Part shown: piece after piece, positions 1-12,653 of the stretch
Position numbering within the stretch: position 1 is the first letter of the stretch
How the letters are laid out: each line of letters opens with the position of its first letter
Source of the DNA: Chondrosia reniformis
Lineage: Eukaryota; Porifera; Demospongiae; Chondrillida; Chondrillidae
Assembly (NCBI GenBank): GCA_947172415.1
Contig: OX359189.1
Coordinates: 8,508,501-8,572,500 of the forward strand
DNA length: 64,000 nt
Direction of reading: 5' to 3'
The notes under the pieces: generated by a model
Told to the model about the DNA's origin: nothing
The model's input: only the letters and a program-made list of their open reading frames with translations
Databases searched by the model: none
Program-made: the position numbers and the translations under genes

Positions 1-603
1 CATTGAAGTATAGCTATGGTACACTGTGTGCACTGGCATCATCATTTAGCCATTGTACAACAAGCCAGAAGGAGGATCTATCTGCCCGAAGGCTTTATCA
101 GAACTAAGTTTAAAGGCTTTAATTGACAAATTTAGCATCAGAAAGTCTACTGTCTGATATTCTGAAGCGCAAACAAAGCTATTAAGATAACTACGAAAGA
201 AATCGTGAAAAATAAATGTCATCATAGTATATGAAACCTCACCAATTTAAACACCTCTCTAAACCAAACCTTTTGTTGGTCCAAGGGTGTTTGGTTTAGA
301 GAGGCTTCACTGTATGTGTAACAAACATAGCATCTGTATATTCCTAGTCCTCTTTCATTTGATTGAACTATATCCCCAGGTCAATCTCTCATGACTGTGA
401 TTGCAAAATCTGAAGGTTCACTCTGAAGGTTCATTGATTTTACATACATCCATAATACATAACAAAGATGTGAGAATGCATTTATGTTACCACAAAATTC
501 TGTAGGTATAAATTATTGATGTAGTGCTATATTAATAAAACATGTGTTATTCAGATATTTGATGTTTCAGTAATCTACTCCACATATTACGTAGCATATG
601 ACT
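1..603. other. Non-coding stretch, no gene seen
   Basis: I find no convincing exon here. The stretch is AT-rich. Around 241-311 there is a short imperfect foldback with a GGTTTAGAGAGG core that ends in CAGTGAAG-like sequence on the minus strand. This resembles the terminal inverted repeat of a pogo-type DNA transposon, and is an old fragment at most. Confidence 0.4.
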
Positions 604-1086
604 GCTTAAGGGTACATACATGTATATGTACATACTAATAACCACTTTACGGTAACTGTAAGGAACCTCAAAGTAAAACAAGGCATGGATAACTTATATC
701 AAGGTACATCAAATAGAGTTTAGAATATCTTTCTTTTGTTAAAATTTAAAATGGCTGCATTGTCAAAGAGAACTACGTAAATGGCACAATGAAATAATGC
801 CTCTTCGGATGATATTTGTTCTCGGTAAACTTGCCAAGCTCTGTAATTCAATGCTTTTCTTGTTTCAGAAAAGACAAGTATTACTAAATATTACCAGAAA
901 AGGTTCATCTAAAACTACAGTAAGCTAAACATTGCAGCTGATCATAGTCACTATGCAATCTTGTGGATAGTATGTCTGAAATGGGTTGCTCAACCAGTGA
1001 AAGGAATGAAACTTCCAACAATGTTGCTTTAATGATTATATCTGGTTGTGCTGAAAAAGCAGTCAATGCATGAAGTTCAAGCTACC
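604..1086. repeat. Duplicated block, copy of 26922-27394
   Basis: This block matches 26922-27394 almost base for base by eye, including the segment around AATGGCTGCATTGTCAAAG. It is one part of the segmental duplication that spreads through the window. At its right end the other copy carries a single 28-bp unit, while here that unit is expanded into the minisatellite that follows. Confidence 0.85.
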
Positions 1087-4000
1087 AGGTGTACTTAGAG
1101 GGGTCAGGATAGACAGGTGTACTTAGAGGGGTCAGGATAGACAGGTGTACTTAGATGGGTCAGGATAGACAGGTGTACTTAGAGGGGTCAGGATAGACAG
1201 GTGTACTTAGAGGGGTCAGGATAGACAGGTGTACTTAGAGGGGTCAGGATAGACAGGTGTACTTAGAGGGGTCAGGATAGACAGGTGTACTTAGATGGGT
1301 CAGGATAGACAGGTGTACTTAGAGGGGTCAGGATAGACAGGTGTACTAAGATGGGTCAAGATAGACAGGTGTACTTAGAGGGGTCAGGATTGACAGGTGT
1401 ACTTAGAGGGGTCAGGATAGACAGGTGTACTTAGAGGGGTCAGGATAGACAGGTGTACTTAGAGGGGTCAGGATAGACAGGTGTACTTAGAGGGGTCAGG
1501 ATAGACAGGTGTACTTAGAGGGGTCAGGATAGACAGGTGTACTTAGAGGGGTCAGGATAGACAGGTGTACTTAGAGGGGTCAGGATAGACAGGTGTACTT
1601 AGAGGGGTCAGGATAGACAGGTGTACTTAGAGGGGTCAGGATAGACAGGTGTACTTAGATGGGTCAGGATAGACAGGTGTACTTAGATGGGTCAAGATAG
1701 ACAGGTGTACTTAGAGGGGTCAGGATAGACAGGTGTACTTAGAGGGGTCAGGATAGACAGGTGTACTTAGATGGGTCAAGATAGACAGGTGTACTTAGAG
1801 GGGTCAAGATAGACAGGTGTACTTAGAGGGGTCAAGATAGACAGGTGTACTTAGAGGGGTCAGGATAGACAGGTGTACTTAGATGGGTCAGGATAGACAG
1901 GTGTACTTAGAGGGGTCAGGATAGACAGGTGTACTTAGAGGGGTCAGGATAGACAGGTGTACTTAGAGGGGTCAGGATAGACAGGTGTACTTAGATGGGT
2001 CAAGATAGACAGGTGTACTTAGATGGGTCAGGATAGACAGGTGTACTTAGATGGGTCAGGATAGACAGGTGTACTTAGATGGGTCAGGATAGACAGGTGT
2101 ACTTAGAGGGGTCAGGATAGACAGGTGTACTTAGATGGGTCAGGATAGACAGGTGTACTTAGAGGGGTCAGGATAGACAGGTGTACTTAGATGGGTCAGG
2201 ATAGACAGGGGTACTTAGATGGGTCAAGATAGACAGGTGTACTTAGAGGGGTCAAGATAGACAGGTGTACTTAGATGGGTCAAGATAGACAGGTGTACTT
2301 AGATGGGTCAGGATAGACAGGTGTACTTAGATGGGTCAGGATAGACAGGGGTACTTAGATGGGTCAAGATAGACAGGTGTACTTAGAGGGGTCAGGATAG
2401 ACAGGTGTACTTAGAGGGGTCAGGATAGATAGGTGTACTTAGAGGGGTCAGGATAGATAGGTGTACTTAGAGGGGTCAGGATAGACAGGTGTACTTAGAG
2501 GGGTCAGGATAGACAGGTGTACTTAGAGGGGTCAGGATAGACAGGTGTACTTAGAGGGGTCAGGATAGACAGGTGTACTTAGAGGGGTCAGGATAGACAG
2601 GTATACTTAGAGGGGTCAGGATAGACAGGTGTACTTAGATGGGTCAGGATAGACAGGTGTACTTAGATGGGTCAGGATAGACAGGTGTACTTAGAGGGGT
2701 CAGGATAGACAGGTGTACTTAGAGGGGTCAGGATAGACAGGTGTACTTAGAGGGGTCAGGATAGACAGGTGTACTTAGAGGGGTCAGGATAGACAGGTGT
2801 ACTTAGAGGGGTCAGGATAGACAGGTGTACTTAGAGGGGTCAGGATAGACAGGTGTACTTAGAGGGGTCAGGATAGACAGGTGTACTTAGAGGGGTCAGG
2901 ATAGACAGGTATACTTAGAGGGGTCAGGATAGACAGGTGTACTTAGATGGGTCAGGATAGACAGGTGTACTTAGAGGGGTCAGGATAGACAGGTGTACTT
3001 AGATGGGTCAGGATAGACAGGTGTACTTAGATGGGTCAGGATAGACAGGTGTACTTAGAGGGGTCAGGATAGACAGGTGTACTTAGAGGGGTCAGGATAG
3101 ACAGGTGTACTTAGAGGGGTCAGGATAGACAGGTGTACTTAGATGGGTCAGGATAGACAGGTGTACTTAGAGGGGTCAGGATAGACAGGTGTACTTAGAG
3201 GGGTCAGGATAGACAGGTGTACTTAGATGGGTCAGGATAGACAGGTGTACTTAGATGGGTCAGGATAGACAGGTGTACTTAGATGGGTCAGGATAGACAG
3301 GTGTACTTAGATGGGTCAGGATAGACAGGTGTACTTAGATGGGTCAGGATAGACAGGTGTACTTAGATGGGTCAGGATAGACAGGTGTACTTAGATGGGT
3401 CAGGATAGACAGGTGTACTTAGATGGGTCAGGATAGACAGGTGTACTTAGAGGGGTCAGGATAGACAGGTGTACTTAGAGGGGTCAGGATAGACAGGTGT
3501 ACTTAGATGGGTCAGGATAGACAGGTGTACTTAGAGGGGTCAGGATAGACAGGTGTACTTAGAGGGGTCAGGATAGACAGGTGTACTTAGTTGGGTCAGG
3601 ATAGACAGGTGTACTTAGATGGGTCAGGATAGACAGGTGTACTTAGAGGGGTCAGGATAGACAGGTGTACTTAGAGGGGTCAGGATAGACAGGTGTACTT
3701 AGAGGGGTCAGGATAGACAGGTGTACTTAGAGGGGTCAGGATAGACAGGTGTACTTAGAGGGGTCAAGATAGACAGGTGTACTTAGAGGGGTCAGGATAG
3801 ACAGGTGTACTTAGAGGGGTCAGGATAGACAGGTGTACTTAGAGGGGTCAAGATAGACAGGTGTACTTAGAGGGGTCAGGATAGACAGGTGTACTTAGAG
3901 GGGTCAGGATAGACAGGTGTACTTAGAGGGGTCAGGATAGACAGGTGTACTTAGAGGGGTCAGGATAGACAGGTGTACTTAGAGGGGTCAGGATAGACAG

Positions 4001-5770
4001 GTGTACTTAGAGGGGTCAGGATAGACAGGTGTACTTAGAGGGGTGAGGATAGACAGGTGTACTTAGATGGGTCAGGATAGACAGGTGTACTTAGAGGGGT
4101 CAGGATAGACAGGTGTACTTAGATGGGTCAGGATAGACAGGTGTACTTAGATGGGTCAGGATAGACAGGGGTACTTAGATGGGTCAAGATAGACAGGTGT
4201 ACTTAGAGGGGTCAGGATAGACAGGTGTACTTAGATGGGTCAGGATAGACAGGTGTACTTAGATGGGTCAGGATAGACAGGTGTACTTAGAGGGGTCAGG
4301 ATAGACAGGTGTACTTAGATGGGTCAGGATAGACAGGTGTACTTAGAGGGGTCAGGATAGACAGGTGTACTTAGAGGGGTCAGGATAGACAGGTGTACTT
4401 AGATGGGTCAGGATAGACAGGTGTACTTAGAGGGGTCAGGATAGACAGGAGTACTTAGATGGGTCAGGATAGACAGGTGTACTTAGATGGGTCAGGATAG
4501 ACAGGTGTACTTAGAGGGGTCAGGATAGACAGGTGTACTTAGAGGGGTCAGGATAGACAGGTGTACTTAGATGGGTCAGGATAGACAGGTGTACTTAGAG
4601 GGGTCAGGATAGACAGGTGTACTTAGAGGGGTCAGGATAGACAGGTGTACTTAGATGGGTCAGGATAGACAGGTGTACTTAGATGGGTCAGGATAGACAG
4701 GTGTACTTAGATGGGTCAGGATAGACAGGTGTACTTAGATGGGTCAGGATAGACAGGTGTACTTAGATGGGTCAGGATAGACAGGTGTACTTAGATGGGT
4801 CAGGATAGACAGGTGTACTTAGATGGGTCAGGATAGACAGGTGTACTTAGATGGGTCAGGATAGACAGGTGTACTTAGATGGGTCAGGATAGACAGGTGT
4901 ACTTAGATGGGTCAGGATAGACAGGTGTACTTAGATGGGTCAGGATAGACAGGTGTACTTAGAGGGGTCAGGATAGACAGGTGTACTTAGAGGGGTCAGG
5001 ATAGACAGGTGTACTTAGATGGGTCAGGATAGACAGGTGTACTTAGATGGGTCAGGATAGACAGGTGTACTTAGAGGGGTCAGGATAGACAGGTGTACTT
5101 AGAGGGGTCAGGATAGACAGGTGTACTTAGATGGGTCAGGATAGACAGGTGTACTTAGAGGGGTCAGGATAGACAGGTGTACTTAGAGGGGTCAGGATAG
5201 ACAGGTGTACTTAGATGGGTCAGGATAGACAGGTGTACTTAGAGGGGTCAGGATAGACAGGAGTACTTAGATGGGTCAGGATAGACAGGTGTACTTAGAT
5301 GGGTCAGGATAGACAGGTGTACTTAGAGGGGTCAGGATAGACAGGTGTACTTAGAGGGGTCAGGATAGACAGGTGTACTTAGATGGGTCAGGATAGACAG
5401 GTGTACTTAGATGGGTCAGGATAGACAGGTGTACTTAGAGGGGTCAAGATAGACAGGTGTACTTAGAGGGGTCAGGATAGACAGGTGTACTTAGATGGGT
5501 CAAGATAGACAGGTGTACTTAGAGGGGTCAAGATAGACAGGTGTACTTAGAGGGGTCAGGATAGACAGGTGTACTTAGATGGGTCAGGATAGACAGGTGT
5601 ACTTAGATGGGTCAGGATAGACAGGTGTACTTAGAGGGGTCAGGATAGACAGGTGTACTTAGATGGGTCAGGATAGACAGGTGTACTTAGATGGGTCAGG
5701 ATAGACAGGTGTACTTAGAGGGGTCAGGATAGACAGGTGTACTTAGATGGGTCAAGATAGACAGGTGTAC
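1087..5770. repeat. 28-bp minisatellite, about 167 copies
   Basis: The 28-bp unit AGGTGTACTTAGAGGGGTCA+GGATAGAC is repeated head to tail for 4.68 kb. Units differ mainly at two positions: AGAGGGG versus AGATGGG, and CAGGAT versus CAAGAT. Rare variants include ACAGGGGTAC and ATAGATAG. The unit length is not a multiple of three and the unit carries TAG, so it is not coding. Runs of the same variant, such as the block of T-type units near 3230-3440, suggest local unit duplication. The right end runs straight into the histone fragment. Confidence 0.97.
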
Positions 5771-6050
5771 TGCTGAACGTGTCGGTGCTGGTGCCCCAGT
5801 CTATCTGGCTGCAGTGATGGAGTACCTGACTGCTGAGATCCTCGAGTTGGCCGGCAACGCTGCTCGTGACAACAAGAAGCAGAGGATTAACCCAAGACAT
5901 CTCCAACTCGCCATCAGGAACGATGAAGAATTGAACAAACTTCTCTCGGGTGTCACCATTGCTCAGGGCGGTGTTCTTCCAAACATTCAGTCTGTGCTCC
6001 TGCCAAAGAAATCTGGAGGAAAGGGTGGATCCCAGAGTGTTGAATTGTAA
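5771..6050 (+). pseudogene. H2A: 5'-truncated histone H2A
   Basis: The frame opens at 5772 with [19 protein letters not shown] and runs to TAA at 6048-6050. It covers the H2A histone fold from the start of helix alpha-2 through the docking domain ([25 protein letters not shown]). The first 40 or so residues of H2A, with the N-terminal tail and alpha-1, are missing. The sequence instead abuts the minisatellite, whose frame holds stops. The C-terminus reads GGSQSVEL, an SQ dipeptide that is not the terminal SQE[Y/F] of H2A.X. No histone 3' stem-loop is visible, and duplicated repeat DNA resumes within about 10 bases of the stop. It is probably a dead fragment. A spliced exon with its 5' part lost in the repeat is less likely. 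Confidence 0.85.
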
Positions 6051-6844
6051 ACTTTCTTAAACTTTTCAAATATGTAGCTAGGTATCATGCAATCTGAAAC
6101 CTGACGTCTGATCCTGTGTAGTTCTTGGTAAACTTGACAAGCTTAATAATTCAATGGTATTCTTGTTGCAAAGATAATTAGGTACGTATTACCAGAAAAG
6201 GTTTGTATTACTGTATAAAAGAACACAACACTTGTTGTACATACCAGTAATCTTTATTGTCCAATAAATATAGGAATAAACAATAGTATGCTTAAACATT
6301 ACAGCTGATAGCAATCACTGAAATTTATGGTTGCAATGGAATTTCTGAAATGAGTTGCTCAACCAGTGAAAGGAATAAAACTTCCAAACAATGTGGCTTT
6401 AAAGGAAGCTATCTGATTGTGTCAAATTAAAGGAACTGAAAGAGCAGTCAGTGAAGTTCAAGCTACCAACTGTATGTACAGTAGATGGGTCAAGATAGAT
6501 AGATCAAGGTCACTCAGTATATCTCTCTACAGTGGTTATTCACATAATACATAAAATAAAGAGGTGAGAATGTATCAAGGCTGCTGATTCACATTTATAT
6601 ATCCTAAACTTAATATATTATCAAATCTCCGTCACTTCCTATGAAGTGCTGTTATACCATAACATATACAGACATCTTGATAACCTCAACACATATTTTA
6701 TACTACCTCACATAGAACACCTGTAGACATGTGTCCAATATTGCTATATACATACGTACTGTAACTGTATACGTATATAGTGTGTACACACACTACACCT
6801 ATGTGGTACTATACCAGGTATTATACGTACGTACTTCATTACAT

Positions 6845-7002
6845 GAATTGGTCACAATTTGAGCATCAACAACACTTATTACAAATACTGGTTGTATACC
6901 TTCCTCCTCATTTATTGCTGAGTAAGACCTACGGGTTGAAACGTCCTAACATGCACTTTGATTAATAATAAGTATTGCTGATGCTCAAGTTGTAACCAAT
7001 TC
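6845..7002. repeat. Foldback repeat with hammerhead-like core, copy 1
   Basis: Two arms of about 37 bases (GAATTGGTCACAATTTGAGC outward, returning at 6965-7002) flank a loop. The loop holds the core CTGAGTA-AGACC-TACG-GGTT-GAAACGTC at 6918-6945. The family recurs at 27789, 30376, 53226, 60007 and 61731. This copy has T at the G8-equivalent of the core, so it would not be expected to cleave even if the hammerhead reading is right. Confidence 0.75.
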
Positions 7003-8245
7003 ATTGTGAACGCAACAAGTACCCCTTATTACTTCACTTCAATACATGTACTTATTTGTTGTCACTATTATCAATGTTTTGACTTACTCTTAAATAACCA
7101 ACCAAGATGCAGTGAACACACAAAGTATGTCAGATACACATGTGAGATGAAGGATTCTAATGACTCGTCCTATCTCACTGTTAATATGTCACCACTTATT
7201 CATGAATATAGGATTAATGAAACACATTACAATTTAACTATGGTAACAGGTGCATGACCTTTATAGTCAATAATGGTACCAGCACCCTAAATTGGATCCC
7301 CATAGGCTGAAGGTCACCTTTACATTTTACAAACGGAACTATATACATTTTCACTAATTAACATGCTACTACACTGATATACAGTCTGTCAGGCTTCTAA
7401 ACACAGTGTATATTATTAGATGTCAGTATTTACATAAAGGTATGAAGCATATTACAGTGAAGGTGAGTGTAGGAGGAGGACAGTGGATAGGCTCGGGTAA
7501 ACATTACTTATACAAGTAGATACGTATGAACAAAACAAGATATGAAGGAAAAACTGAAGTGTTTCACTTTTATTATTCAAGAATTTTCACTGTTTATAAA
7601 GGTGGATAGTTAGGAAAGGAAATATTATGCACATAAAGTTCAGTATATATAAAACCTTTCAGCTAGTGAATATATACGTAGTACAGGCACTGACTAATGA
7701 CTATATACAGACCAAGAGATGTATGATTGATAAGTCACAGTGTTGCCTGAAACATCCCTTAAGACTAGCACATTGTAACCTTTACCTATAGCACTAATAT
7801 ATTTACGTATGATACTATTATCTATCGAAATGGCTAGTTTACATAAAACCTTTCCCATGTACCATATTTATTTTTCTTCTCTAAATGTAAGGTTATATCA
7901 ATTTTTGCATAATACTATTCTCTACAAGTAGCAGAATACAATTGGAAAAGTTTTAATTGTGCTTAATCATCCACATGAATACTCACAATATAAATATGCA
8001 TAATGTTTACAGTGTGCAGTATCTTAGAAACCATACAAATTGTCCCATGAATGGGATAACATGACCTCCAGGTTACATAATATGTAAAGGTACACTTGTA
8101 TGGGTGGAAATATGTTTAAAACTCTAAATAACAAATTTATGCGCTTTTAGAGGTAATCGCCTCAGTTCCTCCTTTAACAATAATTAATACAAACCTTGAA
8201 CATTATGGTAATAAGCAAGAACAGAAACAATACATACATGTTTAC

Positions 8246-8557
8246 CTGGTGGATCCACTGTAATACTGTTATTACTGTAGACTCTTTCATTAGTTACTTG
8301 ATCAGCAGTATAACATCTATAAGTGTAGACTTTATTCTCAAACTCTTCTCTGGTCACAGTGATAGTTAGAGTAGTAGTAGTTGGAGTAGTCTCAACTGAC
8401 TGATGAGTGGCACTAGCTGTAGTACTAAGGAACACTCCATCCTTCTCCCACAGAAGAGTACTTGTTGCAAGAACAGGATGTGTACATGTTAACTTGTAGG
8501 GTTCACCATCAAAACAAGGAGGACTTGATGGAGCAGTGATTGTAACAGTAGCTTCAG
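8246..8557 (-). CDS. N-terminal Ig-domain exon, receptor copy 1
   Basis: The exon is 312 bp, phase 1-1, bounded by TTTTACAG upstream and GTAAAC downstream. It encodes one Ig-like domain of 104 residues that starts EATVTIT. It has the first cysteine in KLTCTHPVL, a Trp in LLWEKDGVF, a conserved TREEFENKVYTYRCY segment carrying the second cysteine, and ends VDPPG. The paralogues are at 31376, 53854 and 62920. It follows a signal exon at 8989-9038. No matching FN3/TM body lies downstream inside the window: the minisatellite and H2A occupy that side, so this copy may be an orphan N-terminus. As a cell-surface Ig domain its ligand is unknown. Confidence 0.85.
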
Positions 8558-8988
8558 CTGTAAAATGTATCAGAACCTTATTACACATAAACGTAGTTGG
8601 AATGATGAAAGAGGTTCTAGCTAACAATTGCAGTTAACAAAGAACTAAAAAGAGCTACGTAAATCAGCATTTATGATTCTCATCTGAAGAAATAGTACTT
8701 TTAATTTTTTTACATTTACACTCATTATTACAAGATTTTCTGCTCATGTCAATGCTTATAACATAATTAATGTGAAATAACACTGGTTAAGTATGTACGT
8801 AAATGTGTAAGGATTACTGTAAATGGTTAAAATGCAGAGTACATACATACAATGTCATAAATATGTTTTTGGTGCTGAATAGTATTAGTTTAAATGAATC
8901 TCAACAACACAATTTTTTAGCTTCGCCAGGAGGTGCTGATGAAAACCACATAATGTCATATTTTTAAATATGTAATTTGTAATTTTAC

Positions 8989-9038
8989 CTTGTTTCAATG
9001 CACACGAAATGAGGTAAATGGTAACTGCAAAGTATAAT
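8989..9038 (-). CDS. Signal-peptide exon, receptor copy 1
   Basis: This 50-bp candidate exon ends ACAAG|GTAAAA in phase 1, which joins in frame to the Ig exon at 8557. In that frame it reads LYFAVTIYLISCALKQ, a hydrophobic run followed by a small-residue site as in signal peptides. The equivalent exons at 32144-32193 and 63491-63537 keep the frame and the hydrophobicity. The initiator ATG must lie in a further upstream exon, which I could not place. Confidence 0.6.
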
Positions 9039-12000
9039 CTATATAGGGATAGAAATAGATACACATAAACTATGACTGACGTTACTGACTGTCAGCAATC
9101 ACAAGTAACCACAAAGTGACCTGTCTCAAACTATATACTCTAATCAGGTGGTATATATAACTTATAACTGTATTGTAATATATACTGTACACACTGTATG
9201 TACATAGATGAGATATCATTTGCACATATGTACGTACTTTACAAAAAGCAAAAATCTATTTGTCACTCCCCATGCAAATGCTTAAGGTTGTAAACTGCTG
9301 ATTCATCATTTCGCTGATATTTAAACATTGCTGGCTGAGTGAACTACAACATGCCGACAGACTAATACTTCCTCCTACAAATAGCTACACATGCCAAGAA
9401 TGCAGTCTGTTTTGACTACACTAACACACTAATCTCAGTTAAGCTTTGCTGCATTCACTAGTTTAGAAATTTGTGTAGTGTAACAATATTATTATGAAGA
9501 AGTACAAGTAAACTGAAACTGAAGAGTTTCCATTACCTTGAACCTTGAAAATTAACAGTTGTACTCCTTTTAATAGAATATTCATTACAAAGTAGCATTT
9601 TAAAAGTTGTAAATCCTAGAAAATGTTTATCAGTGTAACATGTGTACATCTTAGGTAGTAACATCCATATACGTATGATAGGAGTAGTACCTGAGACTGC
9701 ACCAAACATAATCTAGCCTATGATATCTAACTACACAGCACATAACGGGCTTCTATTAGAACATACGTAGTCCATAAGTTTAGGGTAAGATACCACTACA
9801 TGATAAGTAGTGGTTCACAGTGGTGATATACTGTATATGGTATCAACTGTGTGATGCTGTTGAGAGCATGTGGGGAAAGATGAAGGTCCAAATTATGAGA
9901 GTTACTAACATTTTGCAAAGCATTCCTTGACCTTCATAAAAATCAGTAGTAATTGTATTAAGTATGTGGTATACTGACTGGAACTGCTGAAATATAATGA
10001 CTAAGTTCTTAGCTTGTAATAATGCCTACAGGCAAAGAAAGGTAATTGGTAGCTAGGGTAAACTGAGTACTATATATAGTCAGTTACTAGTAGATCACTT
10101 CATTCAATATAGTTAAGGTGAAATGTAAAACTCTGCAGTACAATGTTAACATTATATATGTATGCTGATTTCATTTGTGATAAGACGGTGATATGATCTA
10201 CTACTGACTACTCTAATATTAATATCTCAGGGGTTTATGGGACCAATTAACACAATTGACCACACATACTAGTACATATAGTGTATCTGGTGATGCCAGT
10301 AATCACTGCACTGGACTGACATGTATTCTAAAATGTAACTACGTAGATGTTCCAGGCTCATTTAATCAACACCTTACTACATTCCCAGAAATCAGCTGGT
10401 ACATATGTGCTCTACATCTACGTACATATATCAGTGTTCTATTGTTCAATGAGTTTTATATGGTATGCTAGTACAAAACAATTTTATTACATCTTACAAG
10501 AGTAGGAATAGCTACAATGGTCTGGACGTTGCAAACTGGTCACTTATTCCTATTACCTAAGAATGATAACTAACACATCTGTACATACATATATGTACTA
10601 ATCGAACAATAACAAGCAGTTCACAGCAGACAAGATTACAATAATAGAACCAATTAGAGTTCATTATAAGCCATATAAATTTAGCATATGGGAGGTGATA
10701 TTTTCAGTATATATTCAATTAAGGAATGTGACAAGTGGCATAAAGAAACATTTTAAAAGGACCTACAGTAACGTTTGCATAACAAATACACCTACATGCA
10801 TGAATAATCTAATATGTACATGTTATGCCTACTCTGTAAAAACACCTATAGGGTTGTATATAAACCTGGAGAGAGTCCAAGAGACTCCGCCTCCTCAACA
10901 AGTACACATGCTTTCCATAGTACCTCCACCTACCAGAATTGCTTTTTCTTAGATATTATATACAGGAGTAGCTTGCCTGGTATAGTCTGATGTTTTTAAA
11001 GAATTAATATAATGACTAGATATGTATGCTTGGCTATATATTATCAGGTTTACATGTTTAGTACTACGTACATATCTTGGGTGTCAGTACATTAGGGGAA
11101 GTATGTAGACATATTAGCAATGACCAACACTTTATACACTAAGCATGTTTGAGTAAAACACCAGTGGATTGGAGATTATATGTATCATAGTGAGTGGAAT
11201 ATTATAAAGACAGTAAACCACAGCTTTTGAAATAAAAATCAGTTATAAACATTAGAATCCCTACAAATGAAAGGGTTAAATCTTGTTTACTGTATACACA
11301 CAACTAAATTAAGAACGTTAGTCTTGCATCAATGATACCATATATATGAAGTTCATATTTAGCTCTCAAAGAATAACGAGATGGTTGTGCATGCTTAAAT
11401 ATTCTGTGTGTAGAAACTATCACCATTTACTGTAGGTTGAAGATGTAATAAACATTGCCTGCGAAATACCTTTACAGGCAAAACTAAAAATATGCAAAGT
11501 TATATAAGGAAGCCCTAAAAGAGGCCTGTTTACTATAGAAGCTATTCAATTACTTACAAAGAATGTACGTAGGCAGGAAAGGCAATGGGAAATACCATAC
11601 ACATTATACTCAAGGAAGTAGAGTACTGAACTACGTATACACTTCATGCGCTACACTCTATATAGGAACATCACTACTGAATATATATATACAAATTAAT
11701 CTAACATAGAACTATGGATAGATTGTAGTGCATTGTAACACTTAACTAAGCTATCAACTGTATGTAGCTGTTATTACCAATTGTGTATATACAGTAGAGT
11801 ACGTATATTAATGCCATCTTGTACGGGTGATATGACTTCAGCTGCATAATTCATAAGGTTATAGTTTATAAGGTTACCAGTCTTGTTGGCTGCCCATATT
11901 ACGTGCAGCTAGGCATAGAGGGACCTCCCATAAATCACATTCCTCAGTATCTAGCTGACTGTAGTGTTACATATCAATTTTGAGCTTACTACGTACATAT

Positions 12001-12653
12001 CTTGGGTGTCAGTACACTAGGCCTTGTTTACTATAGAAGCTATATAACTACTCACAAAGAATTTTGGTACGAAAGGCACTGGGAAATACCATACACATTA
12101 CTCAAGGAAGTAGACAACTGTACTATATATACACAAATTAATCTAACACTCCACTACATGAAGAATTTATGTACTTTTTGGGGCAACTATGGATAGATTA
12201 TATAGTGCATTGTAACACTTCCAATATTTAACTATAAGCAGTCAATAATTGAATTGTTATTACTTCAGCTGCAAGGTTAAAGGTTATAAGGTTACAGTCT
12301 TGTTGGCTAGGTGTTAATCCCGCCCATATGTGAATGTGATAAGTAGTTACATAAATATTCCTTATATGGGCAAACCAACGCATTGAGGGCCCTCCTATAA
12401 AACTTCCCCTCGTATTTGAGATACAGCACAGGAGGAGTTAGTCATGTACTATCTAGCTGACTGTAGTGTTACAGATCAATTTGAGCTTTAGGTAGAACGA
12501 AGAACGTACATAAATATGTCCTAATTTAGGTGTATATATAACGTGAGCATATACGTTCAGTCTCCATTTGATTATAATCTACCAAATCGTCCTATCAGAG
12601 AGTACGGTAGTACTCTCTAAGTAGTAGAGATATATAACAGCAGTTCAAGGATA
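9039..12653. other. Non-coding 5' flank of receptor copy 1
   Basis: No exon was recognised. The stretch is conserved with 32194-35540. The most conserved, GC-richer block is 10857-10945 (a TATATAAA followed by CTCCGCCTCC), also present at 34311-34400. Confidence 0.5.
10857..10864 (+). promoter_or_regulatory. TATATAAA box candidate in conserved block
   Basis: TATATAAA is followed about 30 bases on by GACTCCGCCTCC. The whole block is kept in the duplicate at 34311. It would fit a TATA-type core promoter on the plus strand, but no plus-strand gene is visible next to it, so the role is uncertain. Confidence 0.2.

Noticed and set aside
1087..5770. Possible CRISPR array
   Set aside because: The 28-bp unit repeats with no spacers, and the context is eukaryotic.
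6780..7257. Plus-strand ORFs of 61 and 83 codons
   Set aside because: They lie within the foldback repeat and duplicated intron; the frames are not kept in the paralogous copies at 30269-30770 and 60345.
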